Shown here piece after piece: positions 24,015 to 32,841 of a DNA stretch of 36,169 bases. A model generated the notes under the pieces. It ran no database searches and was not told the DNA's origin. It saw nothing but the letters and a program-made list of their open reading frames with translations. Within the stretch, counting starts at the first letter, position 1; the number at the start of each line of letters is the position of its first letter. A program made the translations under genes and the position numbers. The DNA is from Pseudomonadota bacterium (lineage in GTDB: Bacteria > Bdellovibrionota > UBA2428): NCBI GenBank assembly GCA_018001635.1, contig JAGNHS010000032.1, forward strand, positions 1 through 36,169. The letters are read 5' to 3'.

Positions 24015-26090
24015 TTAGAAACCGTCTGATGCGTTTCTTCCACCGTAAGGCGAAACTCTTTCCAGAGGAGGAAGCCCGTTGCTATAATCCCATGGCTCTT
24101 GCTTGAGAGGTGAATTGCCATCTTCTTTATTAAGAATGCTTTTTAATTTTTCGTATCGACCTTTAACTTCTTCATTAACTTCATCGTAATAAACTCCATA
24201 TAGCACACCAGAAATTGCAATGATTCCGCCCCCCACTCCTTGAATTGTGCGGTTACGAATATATATTTTCCTTAGAATTTCCAACTGCTTTTTATAATCA
24301 GGAAGCTCATACGTCACATTTAATGGTTTCTGTTTACGACGGATTTGTTCTTGAAAATGATCGAGTGTATTCACCATATGTCGGAAACGTTCATGCAAAT
24401 ACGTATTGCGATCTTTAAAATCCTGAGGTTTATCCTGTTTCCATTGACCATTCACTTTATTGGCTACCCAATTTTGATACTCTTCTAAATAATCTTTTCG
24501 TGATTTCTCTAACTCTTTACGAATCTCAGAGAATTTTTTAAGTAATGTTTTATAATCTTCATCCTTACTTATATTTTTAGGGTAATTTTCGCGCACCGAC
24601 TCCACCCAATTCATGACAGAATCAATACGATCACGAAAAGGCTTCTCTGAAACACGCGCTTTAGCTCCATTTTCTAAAATTTCATCCGAGCGACCAGAAT
24701 AGATTTTATCAATTGTAGGCGATCCATTAAAAGTCGTTCCTCCATGAGGACCTGATACATAAGGAGTATTGATTTCCGACTCACGTGGTTTCAATTGACC
24801 ATCAATAACTTCTTCGTATCGTGCATTAACCACGAAATCATCATCAGCGGAAAAGGTATAGGTGTGATGTCTCGTGACTTGTCTTGTTTGAGAGCGACCC
24901 TCATTATCAGTGTAGTGCTCAGTTTCTTGTGTAGTGTAATGCTCGGTAACGGTCCAATGAGCGTGAACATCATAAGCTGGATTTTCTGGATTTCGTTCAA
25001 GCACATCTTCATACGCATTATGAAGCGTTTCAGTTTCCCGCTTGTATTGAGTTTGCCGAATTTGTAAATGTGTAGGGTGATAATCATCAAAAGGTCTTGG
25101 GCCTAATTTTTCTAAATCTCTATAACGTTTATGTGCCAAATCTATAGAATCCATATCGCGCTCTGACTCTCGAACTGCCTGATGAAATTCAGCTTCAGAA
25201 TCTGACTTAGCCATGATTTTATCTAAATCAAATAATCTCTGATCAGCTTCTCTCAAAGGATCAGTATAAGACAGTTCACGTTTATAGACTTTTTCAACTA
25301 AATCCCGTGCTTCTTTAAGCTTTCCCGGAGTATCGGCCACCAGCCCCCTAAGAGCTTCAGTATCTTGACTCTTTAATTCCTTTTCAAATCTCAACAAAGT
25401 ATCAGTCACTGGTTCATCCGCTAAAAAATCCTGTTGCATCCTTGCTCGTATATTGTTGTTAAAATCTAAAATTCTCAACATTCGCTTATAATGAGGTGAG
25501 AAGAAGCGGTACATTCCGTCATACCATTTGCGATTTGCATATTTTTTACCACGAGTACTCTCAGCGACTGCTCTTGCCAGCAAACTCTCTTCAGCTATAC
25601 CAATAGCTCGCATAGTACTTCGAGCCGCAAGTGTTGGGTCTCCAGAAAAATTATGCATTTTATCTGCCGCTTCCAAGGCTTTTAAAATGTGAAATGCTCT
25701 ATCTTTTTCTTGTTCAAAAGCTTTGGGGTTTTCGACAACAAAATCTCTTAATTCTGTAACTAAACGATCCATTTTCCCATCGGCTTTAATCTCACCAGAT
25801 TTAATACCCCAAAACATGGAATCATAAAGTTCAAATGCAGTCATATCTCCTGAAGGGTAAAATATATTTTCAAGATCCTTAGCGTCAGTAGTTCTTAATA
25901 CCTGACTTAATCGATTCCAATACGGATCAGCGCTGCCTCTTTCGGCGTCATTATGAAGACCTCTATTGGGCTCTAAAACTTTTTTAGCAATAAGTGACGC
26001 CAATTCATTACATACATTTGGACTCTTAGCGATGCTATTTAAGGAGATTATAAATAAGAAAATTGAAAGATTAAGTCTTAGCGGAGGCAT
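24015..26090 (-). CDS. Large exported helical protein with C-terminal membrane helix
   Basis: 691 residues with a signal peptide (residues 5-22, ending NSIA-KS). Most of the mature protein is highly charged and helical, with coiled-coil potential around 230-330 and 500-610. A distinct Thr/His/Tyr-rich strand segment at about 376-414 contains EHYTTQETEHYTDNEGRS and RHHTYTFSADDDF, unlike the rest. A transmembrane helix (GVGGGIIAISGVLYGVYY) lies near 615-635, followed by a 56-residue tail. This suggests a periplasmic protein tethered at its C-terminus. I recognise no family. It is convergent with mmsA (7 nt between stops). The ribosome site is weak (AAGG 15 nt upstream). Confidence 0.72.
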   Translation of the reverse strand: MPPLRLNLSIFLFIISLNSIAKSPNVCNELASLIAKKVLEPNRGLHNDAERGSADPYWNRLSQVLRTTDAKDLENIFYPSGDMTAFELYDSMFWGIKSGEIKADGKMDRLVTELRDFVVENPKAFEQEKDRAFHILKALEAADKMHNFSGDPTLAARSTMRAIGIAEESLLARAVAESTRGKKYANRKWYDGMYRFFSPHYKRMLRILDFNNNIRARMQQDFLADEPVTDTLLRFEKELKSQDTEALRGLVADTPGKLKEARDLVEKVYKRELSYTDPLREADQRLFDLDKIMAKSDSEAEFHQAVRESERDMDSIDLAHKRYRDLEKLGPRPFDDYHPTHLQIRQTQYKRETETLHNAYEDVLERNPENPAYDVHAHWTVTEHYTTQETEHYTDNEGRSQTRQVTRHHTYTFSADDDFVVNARYEEVIDGQLKPRESEINTPYVSGPHGGTTFNGSPTIDKIYSGRSDEILENGAKARVSEKPFRDRIDSVMNWVESVRENYPKNISKDEDYKTLLKKFSEIRKELEKSRKDYLEEYQNWVANKVNGQWKQDKPQDFKDRNTYLHERFRHMVNTLDHFQEQIRRKQKPLNVTYELPDYKKQLEILRKIYIRNRTIQGVGGGIIAISGVLYGVYYDEVNEEVKGRYEKLKSILNKEDGNSPLKQEPWDYSNGLPPLERVSPYGGRNASDGF

Positions 26091-26156
26091 CTTAAGATTA
26101 TAACCTTAAGTAGACCTAATTTTTAGAAGTCAATATTTTGTTATCGCAGAATCTTT

Positions 26157-26198
26157 TTAAGGGAAGTGAAATCAAGATAATGATTCCTCTTCCCCTAA
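26157..26198 (-). terminator. Strong hairpin between two exported-protein genes
   Basis: GGGAAGTGAAATC at 26161-26173 pairs with GATTCCTCTTCCC at 26182-26194 (11 of 13 pairs) around an 8-nt loop, and three more pairs extend it outward with one mismatch. It lies 10 nt downstream of the stop codon of the 297-residue gene on the minus strand. The downstream sequence TTAAAAAG is not a U-run, so a non-canonical terminator or a 3'-end stabiliser is possible. Confidence 0.45.
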
Positions 26199-26208
26199 AT
26201 CAAATCAA

Positions 26209-27102
26209 TCACTGCTGAGTGCTCAAAGGATTTCTTTGTGCACGGTCACCCACTTGTGGTGGACGACGAGGTGGCTGACGATCACCACTTTGAGGACCAG
26301 CGGGACGTCTTTCTCTAATTTCTCCACTCTGTATATCTCGAGTATGTTGAAACAAGGCTGGCATCAATTCAATATGATGAACTCCCATGCGATCATGATA
26401 GATGCTAGAGATTTTTCTCATATCTAGAATAATTTCATGGCGTAATTCATCGCTAATCGTAGCGCGATCTAAGAAACTTATAGCCAATTCTTTTGCTGCA
26501 GTGATTTCTAAAAAATCATTAGCAGAGAATTGGTTATTTCTTGATAAATTTTCAAGCAATCGATGTACATGCGAGAAGACTTCTTCACCTGTAGTCAGCT
26601 TCCAACTTAATTCTTGCACACGATTGTCTCTAAAATATTGAACAAACTCTTGAACCGATTGTTGGTAAACTAGGCTAGCCTTCTCGTTCACAAAACCTTT
26701 GTAATCCACCTGAGCATATCCACCTGTTTGATATAGGTATTGTCGATATTCATTTTCAAAACCATCGTAAGCACCCATTTCATTCGAACTTAAGCGATCA
26801 AGCTTTTGAATTGCGGCTCTAGCGCGACTAAAAATTTCTTCAAGCCTGGGTCCGCGATTTTGGTTCATGCGAGGGTCGATTCCTCTCATGTCCCGATTTT
26901 GTGGGAGACTCGTATGTCCTTGATTAGGAAAGTTTTGAGGATACTGAGGATTATAGCTTGGCTGCATGGGATACTGTCCCTGAGGGTTAGAACTAGGCCA
27001 AGGGTTTGACCCATAATTTCCGGGGTTAGGACCCATATATCTAGGATCATAAGCCAAAACTGCTTGGGCCATCATCACTGTCATCAACGCTAGATTTCTC
27101 AT
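26209..27102 (-). CDS. Exported protein with Pro/Asn/Gln-rich N-terminus
   Basis: 297 residues starting at an ATG with an excellent AGGAG site. A short signal peptide ends near AVLA-YD. Residues 18-85 are Pro/Asn/Gln/Gly/Tyr-rich, with repeats of the NPQYPQ type, and look disordered; residues 90-250 are helical and charged (EEIFSRARAAIQKL, FLDRATISDELRHE); the tail is Arg/Pro-rich. No known domain is recognised. The layout (disordered sticky segment, helical core, basic tail) suggests a periplasmic scaffold, which is speculation. Confidence 0.74.
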   Translation of the reverse strand: MRNLALMTVMMAQAVLAYDPRYMGPNPGNYGSNPWPSSNPQGQYPMQPSYNPQYPQNFPNQGHTSLPQNRDMRGIDPRMNQNRGPRLEEIFSRARAAIQKLDRLSSNEMGAYDGFENEYRQYLYQTGGYAQVDYKGFVNEKASLVYQQSVQEFVQYFRDNRVQELSWKLTTGEEVFSHVHRLLENLSRNNQFSANDFLEITAAKELAISFLDRATISDELRHEIILDMRKISSIYHDRMGVHHIELMPALFQHTRDIQSGEIRERRPAGPQSGDRQPPRRPPQVGDRAQRNPLSTQQ

Positions 27103-27255
27103 ATCAACTCCTATAAAAAACTCAACTAAAGAGGAGATAGCAATTGCCGTGCCGAAGCTTCAAAGCCTTTAAAATCACTCTGAGTGTCTAAAATATAAAC
27201 AGCTGCTATCCAAAAATTGCTCCGAGAAAATTGCACTAAGCACTAATACAGACAA

Positions 27256-27735
27256 CTATTTAGAAAAGACTCGATTAGAAACTTGGGATTCCGAATTTAT
27301 GGATTCAATGGCGAAGGGATCCTTGGGAACAAATTGATTAAAGGGGTCAACAATTTTAAACTCTAAACGACCTGACTTAGAGCTTCCTTTAGAGGAATAA
27401 GCACTCATACCAGCACTTTGAAATTCTTTGCCATTAAAGACTTTCACTTCACAGCTAAGACTTCCGGCATTTAAGCAGGAGAGTAAATATTCGGGATCGC
27501 TTAAGCATTCATGATTAGGACACACATAAATTTTAAAATCAGATTTCAAGCCAAAAGGCACCACAACTGTATGGACCACTCTGTCGGGACTCACTTCTTT
27601 AAAAGTTTCCACGGCCGCGCTGTAACTTAAAATTTTATTTTCGCCTGGAATAATGGCAGGATTTTGGTTGGACTTTTTTCCGCACGAAGCCACTATCAAC
27701 ATAGCTCCTAGATAGAAAAAATTCTTCAACTTCAT
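27256..27735 (-). CDS. Putative lipoprotein with four-Cys core
   Basis: 159 residues with a clear lipobox (IVASC, Cys18). The mature part is beta-rich by composition and has four Cys in the order CPNHEC, LLSC and LSCEV, likely two disulfides in the periplasm. No family is recognised. The ATG has AGAG upstream. It is divergent from msrA with under 100 nt between the starts, so the two may share a control region. Confidence 0.7.
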   Translation of the reverse strand: MKLKNFFYLGAMLIVASCGKKSNQNPAIIPGENKILSYSAAVETFKEVSPDRVVHTVVVPFGLKSDFKIYVCPNHECLSDPEYLLSCLNAGSLSCEVKVFNGKEFQSAGMSAYSSKGSSKSGRLEFKIVDPFNQFVPKDPFAIESINSESQVSNRVFSK

Positions 27736-27828
27736 GATGTCTCTTTAATTCAAAAGACCCCATCACTCAATAAAAACAGTCTATACTGTATACTGCTTAT
27801 AGGAAGAACTTTGAGAGGGGTCAGAGCT

Positions 27829-28425
27829 ATGAAATTATCGAATTCTTTAATAACATTCCTACTAATCGCCTTGACTATGCCCCTTTATGCCAAGAAATTA
27901 AACTCACAAAAGGACATAAAAAAGATGAAAAGCGAAGAAACGGTGATACTAGCGGGTGGCTGCTTTTGGGGTATGGAAGAGCTTCTCCGTAAAATTCCAG
28001 GCGTTATCAGCACTGTTGTAGGCTACTCCGGGGGTAAGACCCAATTTCCAAAATACGAAGACGTTAAAACTGGAACTACTGGCCATGCCGAATCCGTGCA
28101 AATCGTTTTCAACCCAAAAATTTTAAGTTTAGAGTCTTTACTTAAAGAATTTTTTCGCATGCACGATCCAACAACATCTAACAGACAAGGAAACGACGTT
28201 GGTTCACAGTATCGATCGGCTATTTTTTATTTTACAGAGGAACAAAAACTAACAGCTGAAAAAGTAAAAAGCATGCTTGATAAAAATGGATATTGGAAAA
28301 AACCAGTCGTCACAGAAATCACCCCTGCAGGGCCCTTTTTTCCGGCCGAAGAATATCATCAAGACTATTTGCTAAAACACCCTGATGGATACACTTGCCA
28401 CTTCGTTAGAGATCTAAAATTCTAA
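27829..28425 (+). CDS. msrA: Peptide-methionine (S)-S-oxide reductase MsrA, exported
   Basis: Reduces the S epimer of methionine sulfoxide. Catalytic Cys45 lies in GGCFWGMEE; YSGGK, GHAESVQIVF, HDPTTSNRQGNDVGSQYRS and EEYHQDYL are family motifs, and Cys190 in GYTCHFV is the likely resolving Cys. I chose the ATG at 27829 because AGAGGGG precedes it; an in-frame TTG at 27811 adds six residues. Residues 1-21 form a signal peptide (ending LYA-KK), so this enzyme acts outside the cytoplasm, unlike the MsrB at 3289, which shows no standard signal. Confidence 0.95.
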   Translation: MKLSNSLITFLLIALTMPLYAKKLNSQKDIKKMKSEETVILAGGCFWGMEELLRKIPGVISTVVGYSGGKTQFPKYEDVKTGTTGHAESVQIVFNPKILSLESLLKEFFRMHDPTTSNRQGNDVGSQYRSAIFYFTEEQKLTAEKVKSMLDKNGYWKKPVVTEITPAGPFFPAEEYHQDYLLKHPDGYTCHFVRDLKF

Positions 28426-28508
28426 CGCACTTAGCAAGCACCCCATAAGTACCCTATACTGCCCTTAAACTTACTGCTAATTTTCACTCTTAAGGAGCAT
28501 AAAAATCC

Positions 28509-29672
28509 ATGGATTTTAATTTGAGTGAAGAACAAAAAGCTTATCAAGATGCAGCCCGTACTTTCGCGGCTAAAGAACTCGCGCCCTTTGCTCAAAAATG
28601 GGACGAAGAAAAGCATTTCCCCAAAGAGACTCTTAAAAAAGCAGCTGAGTTAGGCTTCCTAGGCGTCTACACTCGCGACGACGTGGGTGGAATGAATCTT
28701 TCGCGTTTAGATGCCGCCATTATCTTTGAAGAACTCGCTTATGGCTGCACTTCAACAACCGCTTACATTACCATTCACAATATGGTCACTTGGATGATCG
28801 ATACTTTTGGCTCCGACAACTTAAGAAAAGAATGGTGTCCTAAAATGGTCACCGGAGAAGTTTTAGGTTCCTATTGCTTAACCGAACCCAACGCAGGCTC
28901 CGATGCGGCTTCACTAAAAACTCGGGCTGAAAAAAAGGGTGATCACTACATCGTCACTGGCAGCAAGGCTTTTGTATCCGGCGGTGGAGCCACAGACGTA
29001 CTTGTCGTTATGGCTCGCACTGGAGATGAATCTCCCAAAGGTATTTCAAGTTTTGTGATTCCCGCAAACACTCCAGGCATTAGCTATGGTGAAAACGAAA
29101 AGAAAATGGGATGGAACAGCCAACCCACTCGCATAATAAATTTCGACCAAGTCAAAATTCCCCTTGGTAATTTGCTCGGATCAGAAGGCCAAGGTTTCAA
29201 AATTGCCATGATGGGTTTAGATGGTGGTCGCGTGAACATTGGAACTTGTTCGGTGGGAACGGCTCAATCGGCTCTCGATCAAGCTCAAAAGCACATGTTA
29301 GCGCGAAATCAATTTGGAAAGCCCATTGCTCAATTTCAAGCCCTACAATTTAAATTGGCAGATATGCAAACCGAACTCATTGCCTCGAGACAAATGATTC
29401 GTTTAGCCGCCTCAAAATATGACAATAAGGATCCTCAAGCCTCCTCTTATTGTGCCATGGCCAAGCGTTTTGCCACCGATTTAGGATTTAAAATTTGCAA
29501 CGAAGCCCTACAAATTCATGGTGGCTATGGTTACACCAAAGAATATCCAGTCGAGCGTCACGTGAGAGATTCTCGAGTGCATCAAATTCTAGAAGGCACC
29601 AATGAAATCATGAGAGTGATTGTGGCCAGAAAAGTTCTAGAAGAAAACGCAACGCAATTATTTAGAGACTAA
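28509..29672 (+). CDS. Acyl-CoA dehydrogenase, probably isobutyryl-CoA dehydrogenase
   Basis: FAD enzyme of 387 residues that introduces the 2,3 double bond into an acyl-CoA. Motifs: YCLTEPNAGSDAASLKTRA, GSKAFVSGGG, IHGGYGYTKEYPVERHVRD and the catalytic base Glu362 in ILEGTNEIMR. The N-terminal segment TAYITIHNMVTWMIDTFG and KKMGWNSQPTR resemble ACAD8-type isobutyryl-CoA dehydrogenases, and the next genes continue that pathway. AAGGAG lies 11 nt before the ATG. Short- or branched-chain acyl-CoA is the alternative substrate class. Confidence 0.93.
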   Translation: MDFNLSEEQKAYQDAARTFAAKELAPFAQKWDEEKHFPKETLKKAAELGFLGVYTRDDVGGMNLSRLDAAIIFEELAYGCTSTTAYITIHNMVTWMIDTFGSDNLRKEWCPKMVTGEVLGSYCLTEPNAGSDAASLKTRAEKKGDHYIVTGSKAFVSGGGATDVLVVMARTGDESPKGISSFVIPANTPGISYGENEKKMGWNSQPTRIINFDQVKIPLGNLLGSEGQGFKIAMMGLDGGRVNIGTCSVGTAQSALDQAQKHMLARNQFGKPIAQFQALQFKLADMQTELIASRQMIRLAASKYDNKDPQASSYCAMAKRFATDLGFKICNEALQIHGGYGYTKEYPVERHVRDSRVHQILEGTNEIMRVIVARKVLEENATQLFRD

Positions 29673-29697
29673 ACAGAAGGATACAAAGGGAATAAAT

Positions 29698-30486
29698 ATG
29701 AATTATAATTTAACACCAAAACTCAAAGTTGAAATTTTAGAACACACTGCTCTGTTGACTTTAAGCAATCCCCCAGCCAACACTTTCACTGAAGAATCTC
29801 TTTCAGCCATTCCGACTCTTATGAAAAACTTAAGTGACAATAAAGAAATTTATTCACTGGTCGTAACAGGCGAAGGCGAAAAGTTTTTTTCTGCTGGTGC
29901 CGACCTCAACATGTTTAGCGACGGCAATAAAGCCCAAGCCCGAAAACTGGCCGATCTTTTTGGCGCAGCCTTTGAAAGTATCACGGCTTTTCGTGGCGTC
30001 ACTATTTGCGCCATTAACGGCTACGCCATGGGAGGTGGCCTTGAATTTTCTTTAGCTTGCGATATTCGACTTGCAGAAGAACAAGCTCAAATGGCACTTC
30101 CTGAAGCCACTGTGGGTCTACTGCCTTGTGCTGGCGGCACGCAAAACTTAGCTTGGTTAGTTGGAGAGGGTTGGGCCAAACGTATGATTCTTTGCGGAGA
30201 AAGAGTCGACGCCAAAAAAGCTCTCGAGATAGGACTTATCGAAGAAATTCTTCCAAAAGGACAAGCCAAAACTCATGCCCTTGAACTTGCAAAAAAAGTT
30301 GAAAAGCAAAGCCCCACCAGTGTGGCTCGCTGTAAAAAGCTCATTCAATCAGCTCGCACTCGCCCTCTAAGCCAAGGCCTCCCTATGGAAAGAGATTTGT
30401 TCATGGAACTTTTTGATTTCCAAGATCAAAAAGAAGGCGTTAATGCCTTCTTAGAAAAACGTAAGGCTATTTGGAAAAACGCATGA
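29698..30486 (+). CDS. Enoyl-CoA hydratase, probably acting on methacrylyl-CoA
   Basis: Crotonase-fold enzyme of 262 residues that adds water to an enoyl-CoA. The oxyanion-hole segment FFSAGADLNMF and the catalytic pair, Glu in MGGGLEFSLACD and Glu in LPEATVGLLPCAGGTQ, are both present, so it should be an active hydratase rather than an isomerase. Position between the dehydrogenase and the 3-hydroxyisobutyryl-CoA hydrolase suggests the methacrylyl-CoA step of valine degradation. It overlaps the next gene by 4 nt. Confidence 0.93.
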   Translation: MNYNLTPKLKVEILEHTALLTLSNPPANTFTEESLSAIPTLMKNLSDNKEIYSLVVTGEGEKFFSAGADLNMFSDGNKAQARKLADLFGAAFESITAFRGVTICAINGYAMGGGLEFSLACDIRLAEEQAQMALPEATVGLLPCAGGTQNLAWLVGEGWAKRMILCGERVDAKKALEIGLIEEILPKGQAKTHALELAKKVEKQSPTSVARCKKLIQSARTRPLSQGLPMERDLFMELFDFQDQKEGVNAFLEKRKAIWKNA

Positions 30487-31574
30487 GTGTTAACTTAGAA
30501 ATACTCCACTGCCAAAACGGAAAATTTGGCCACGCTCAGCTTCAATCAGAGGCAACTCTAAACGCTCTCAGTTTAGAAATGATCGATGCGCTCTATGAGG
30601 GGCTTATCCAATGGCAAAACGATGCTGAAATAAAATTTGTTTTCCTAGATGCCGCGGGAGAAAAAGCCTTTTGCGCTGGTGGTGACATTGTTCGCCTTTA
30701 TAAAGCCATTAAAGATAAAGATCCCTACTTCAAAAGTTTTTTTGAGCATGAATATAAACTAGATTATTTAATTCATACTTTTAAAAAACCTATTATTGCT
30801 TGGGGACATGGCATAGTCATGGGTGGCGGCATGGGAATTCTTCAAGGATGCACTTTTAGAATCGCAACTGAAAAAACCATGATGGCCATGCCTGAAATTT
30901 CCATTGGTCTTTTTCCCGATGTTGGTGCTTCATATTTTCTGCAAAAATGCCCGCGACATGCCGGAGTGTTTTTAGCACTTAGTGGTACTCGCATTAATGG
31001 AATTGAAGCTCGAGAACTACATCTAGCCGACCACTGCATTGAACATGCTAAAAAATCAGAAATTCTCAATTCATTAAAAAATATCCAAGCCAATACTGCG
31101 ACGAATATCAAAAGTGAAATTCAAAATATTTTAAATACTTTTGAATCTGATTCGAAAAATATTTCTGTGAAATCGCAACTAGAATGGAATTGGATTGAAT
31201 CGATCACTCAACATAAGAGCGCAGTAGATCTTTACAATTTTTGCAATACCCAAACGGAATTGAGTCCTTGGGCCGAAAAAGGACGACAAAACATTCTAAG
31301 AGCTTCTCCCACTTCTGTTGCTATTATTTATGAACAATTCCAAAGAGCTCAAGGAAAAAAACTTAGCGAAATTTTTCAAATGGAATGGCTTGTGGCAGTT
31401 CATTGTGCCATGGGACACGATTTTCCAGAAGGTGTGCGCGCTTTACTCATCGACAAAGACAACAAACCCCAATGGAATCCAAAATTCGCTACCGATATTG
31501 ACCCTAGAAAAATCACATCACACTTTGAGTTAGGAATAGAACTTAAAACAAATCCTTTAGCAAATTTGAATTGA
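30483..31574 (+). CDS. 3-hydroxyisobutyryl-CoA hydrolase
   Basis: Crotonase-family thioesterase of 363 residues that releases 3-hydroxyisobutyrate, preventing accumulation of reactive methacrylyl-CoA. Family features: KAFCAGGDIVRLY, FFEHEYKLDYLIHTF, VMGGGMGILQG, AMPEISIGLFPDVGASYFL with Glu138 and Asp146, and a C-terminal extension absent from simple hydratases. The ATG overlaps the stop of the preceding gene (ATGA), with GGAAAA as ribosome site; an ATG four codons earlier is less likely. Confidence 0.94.
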   Translation: MSVNLEILHCQNGKFGHAQLQSEATLNALSLEMIDALYEGLIQWQNDAEIKFVFLDAAGEKAFCAGGDIVRLYKAIKDKDPYFKSFFEHEYKLDYLIHTFKKPIIAWGHGIVMGGGMGILQGCTFRIATEKTMMAMPEISIGLFPDVGASYFLQKCPRHAGVFLALSGTRINGIEARELHLADHCIEHAKKSEILNSLKNIQANTATNIKSEIQNILNTFESDSKNISVKSQLEWNWIESITQHKSAVDLYNFCNTQTELSPWAEKGRQNILRASPTSVAIIYEQFQRAQGKKLSEIFQMEWLVAVHCAMGHDFPEGVRALLIDKDNKPQWNPKFATDIDPRKITSHFELGIELKTNPLANLN

Positions 31575-31585
31575 ATGGAGATCTT

Positions 31586-32473
31586 ATGAAAAAAATTGCG
31601 TTTATTGGAATTGGAAATATGGGAAGACCCATGGCCCTCAATCTTCACAAAGCTGGGTTTGAAGTCAAATGCTTCGATCTCAGTGCAAACGCTGTGGCCG
31701 CGGCTCAAAAAGACGGCTTAAAAGTTGAAAGCCATGTTGCGCAATGTGTATCGCAAGCGGAAATCGTCATCACCATGCTCCCCGCCAGCAAACACGTTGA
31801 AGAACTTTATATGGGTTCAGGAAATTTATTAGAATTAGTTAATAAGAACTCTCTTCTTATAGATTCTTCCACCATAGCTCCAGAATCGGCAAGAAAAGTG
31901 ATCAACGAAGCCCTAAGAAGAGGCTTTGAAATGATCGATGCACCTGTCTCTGGTGGCACTGGTGGCGCCACTGCTGGAACTCTAACTTTCATGGTCGGTG
32001 GAAAAAAGGAGAGCCTTGAAAAGGCTCGCCCTGCTTTAGAAAAAATGGGGAAAAAGATTTTTCACGCGGGAGATGCCGGTGCGGGTCAGGTGGCAAAAGT
32101 GTGCAACAATATGTTGCTCGCCATTCATATGATTGGTTCGTGCGAAGCTCTTAATCTAGGAAAAGCTTGCGGAATGGACCCCAAAGTACTCTCTGACATT
32201 CTCATGCAAAGTTCTGGAAAAAATTGGTCCCTAGAAGTTTACAATCCTTGGCCTGGCGTGATGGAAAATGTGCCCGCCAGCCGCGAATACCAAGGAGGTT
32301 TTGCCGTAGATCTTATGTATAAAGATTTAGGTTTAGCCCTCGAAACCGCACTTGAAAAAAATCAAAACACTCCTATGGGCCAACTCGCAAGAAATCTATA
32401 CGGTTTACACCGAGACAATGGTCAAGGATCACTCGACTTCTCAAGCATACTAAAATTTTTAGGTAAAAATTAA
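31586..32473 (+). CDS. mmsB: 3-hydroxyisobutyrate dehydrogenase MmsB
   Basis: NAD-dependent oxidation of 3-hydroxyisobutyrate to methylmalonate semialdehyde, the substrate of MmsA. Rossmann motif [13 protein letters not shown] at the N-terminus, the substrate-site signature [19 protein letters not shown] (119-137), catalytic Lys171 in GQVAKVCNN, and the C-terminal motif [10 protein letters not shown] use the ATG at 31586 with GGAG upstream; a TTG at 31571 is in frame. 295 residues is typical. The stop overlaps the next start (TAATG). Confidence 0.95.
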   Translation: MKKIAFIGIGNMGRPMALNLHKAGFEVKCFDLSANAVAAAQKDGLKVESHVAQCVSQAEIVITMLPASKHVEELYMGSGNLLELVNKNSLLIDSSTIAPESARKVINEALRRGFEMIDAPVSGGTGGATAGTLTFMVGGKKESLEKARPALEKMGKKIFHAGDAGAGQVAKVCNNMLLAIHMIGSCEALNLGKACGMDPKVLSDILMQSSGKNWSLEVYNPWPGVMENVPASREYQGGFAVDLMYKDLGLALETALEKNQNTPMGQLARNLYGLHRDNGQGSLDFSSILKFLGKN

Positions 32474-32754
32474 TGGCCAAAAAATTAAGCGATAGTGATA
32501 TTAAAGATAAACTCAAAAAATTAAAGAGCTGGAAATATCAAAACAATAAGCTCAGTCGAGAATTCACCTTTAAAAACTTTGTAGAAGCTTTTTCATTCAT
32601 GACTGCTGTGGCCTTAGAGGCCGAAAAGATAGATCACCATCCCGACTGGGAAAACGTTTACAATCGAGTGGTGATCAATCTGAACACACATGATGCTGGC
32701 GGTATCACCGAAAAAGATTTCAAACTGGCTCATGCTATTGAACTATTAAGCTAA
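32473..32754 (+). CDS. phhB: Pterin-4a-carbinolamine dehydratase
   Basis: 93 residues. Recycles the 4a-hydroxy-tetrahydropterin made by phenylalanine hydroxylase. The signature [20 protein letters not shown] carries His55, His56 and His73 of the active site, followed by DAGGIT. It is translationally coupled to mmsB (TAATG). phhA is not in the window, so the enzyme may serve aromatic amino acid catabolism elsewhere; a DCoH-like side role cannot be excluded. Confidence 0.95.
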   Translation: MAKKLSDSDIKDKLKKLKSWKYQNNKLSREFTFKNFVEAFSFMTAVALEAEKIDHHPDWENVYNRVVINLNTHDAGGITEKDFKLAHAIELLS

Positions 32755-32841
32755 GTAGCAAATCTATGGCATAGTCAAAATTCTATCCTAGCTTGGGATG
32801 CTCTAGCTCTAGTGTTAGACTAAAGCCAAGAGGCAACATCT

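Noticed and set aside
27736..27828. Dyad ACAGTCTATACTGT upstream of msrA as a repressor operator
   Set aside because: The dyad is short (5-bp arms) and no regulator gene or second copy is nearby, so there is no basis to call an operator.
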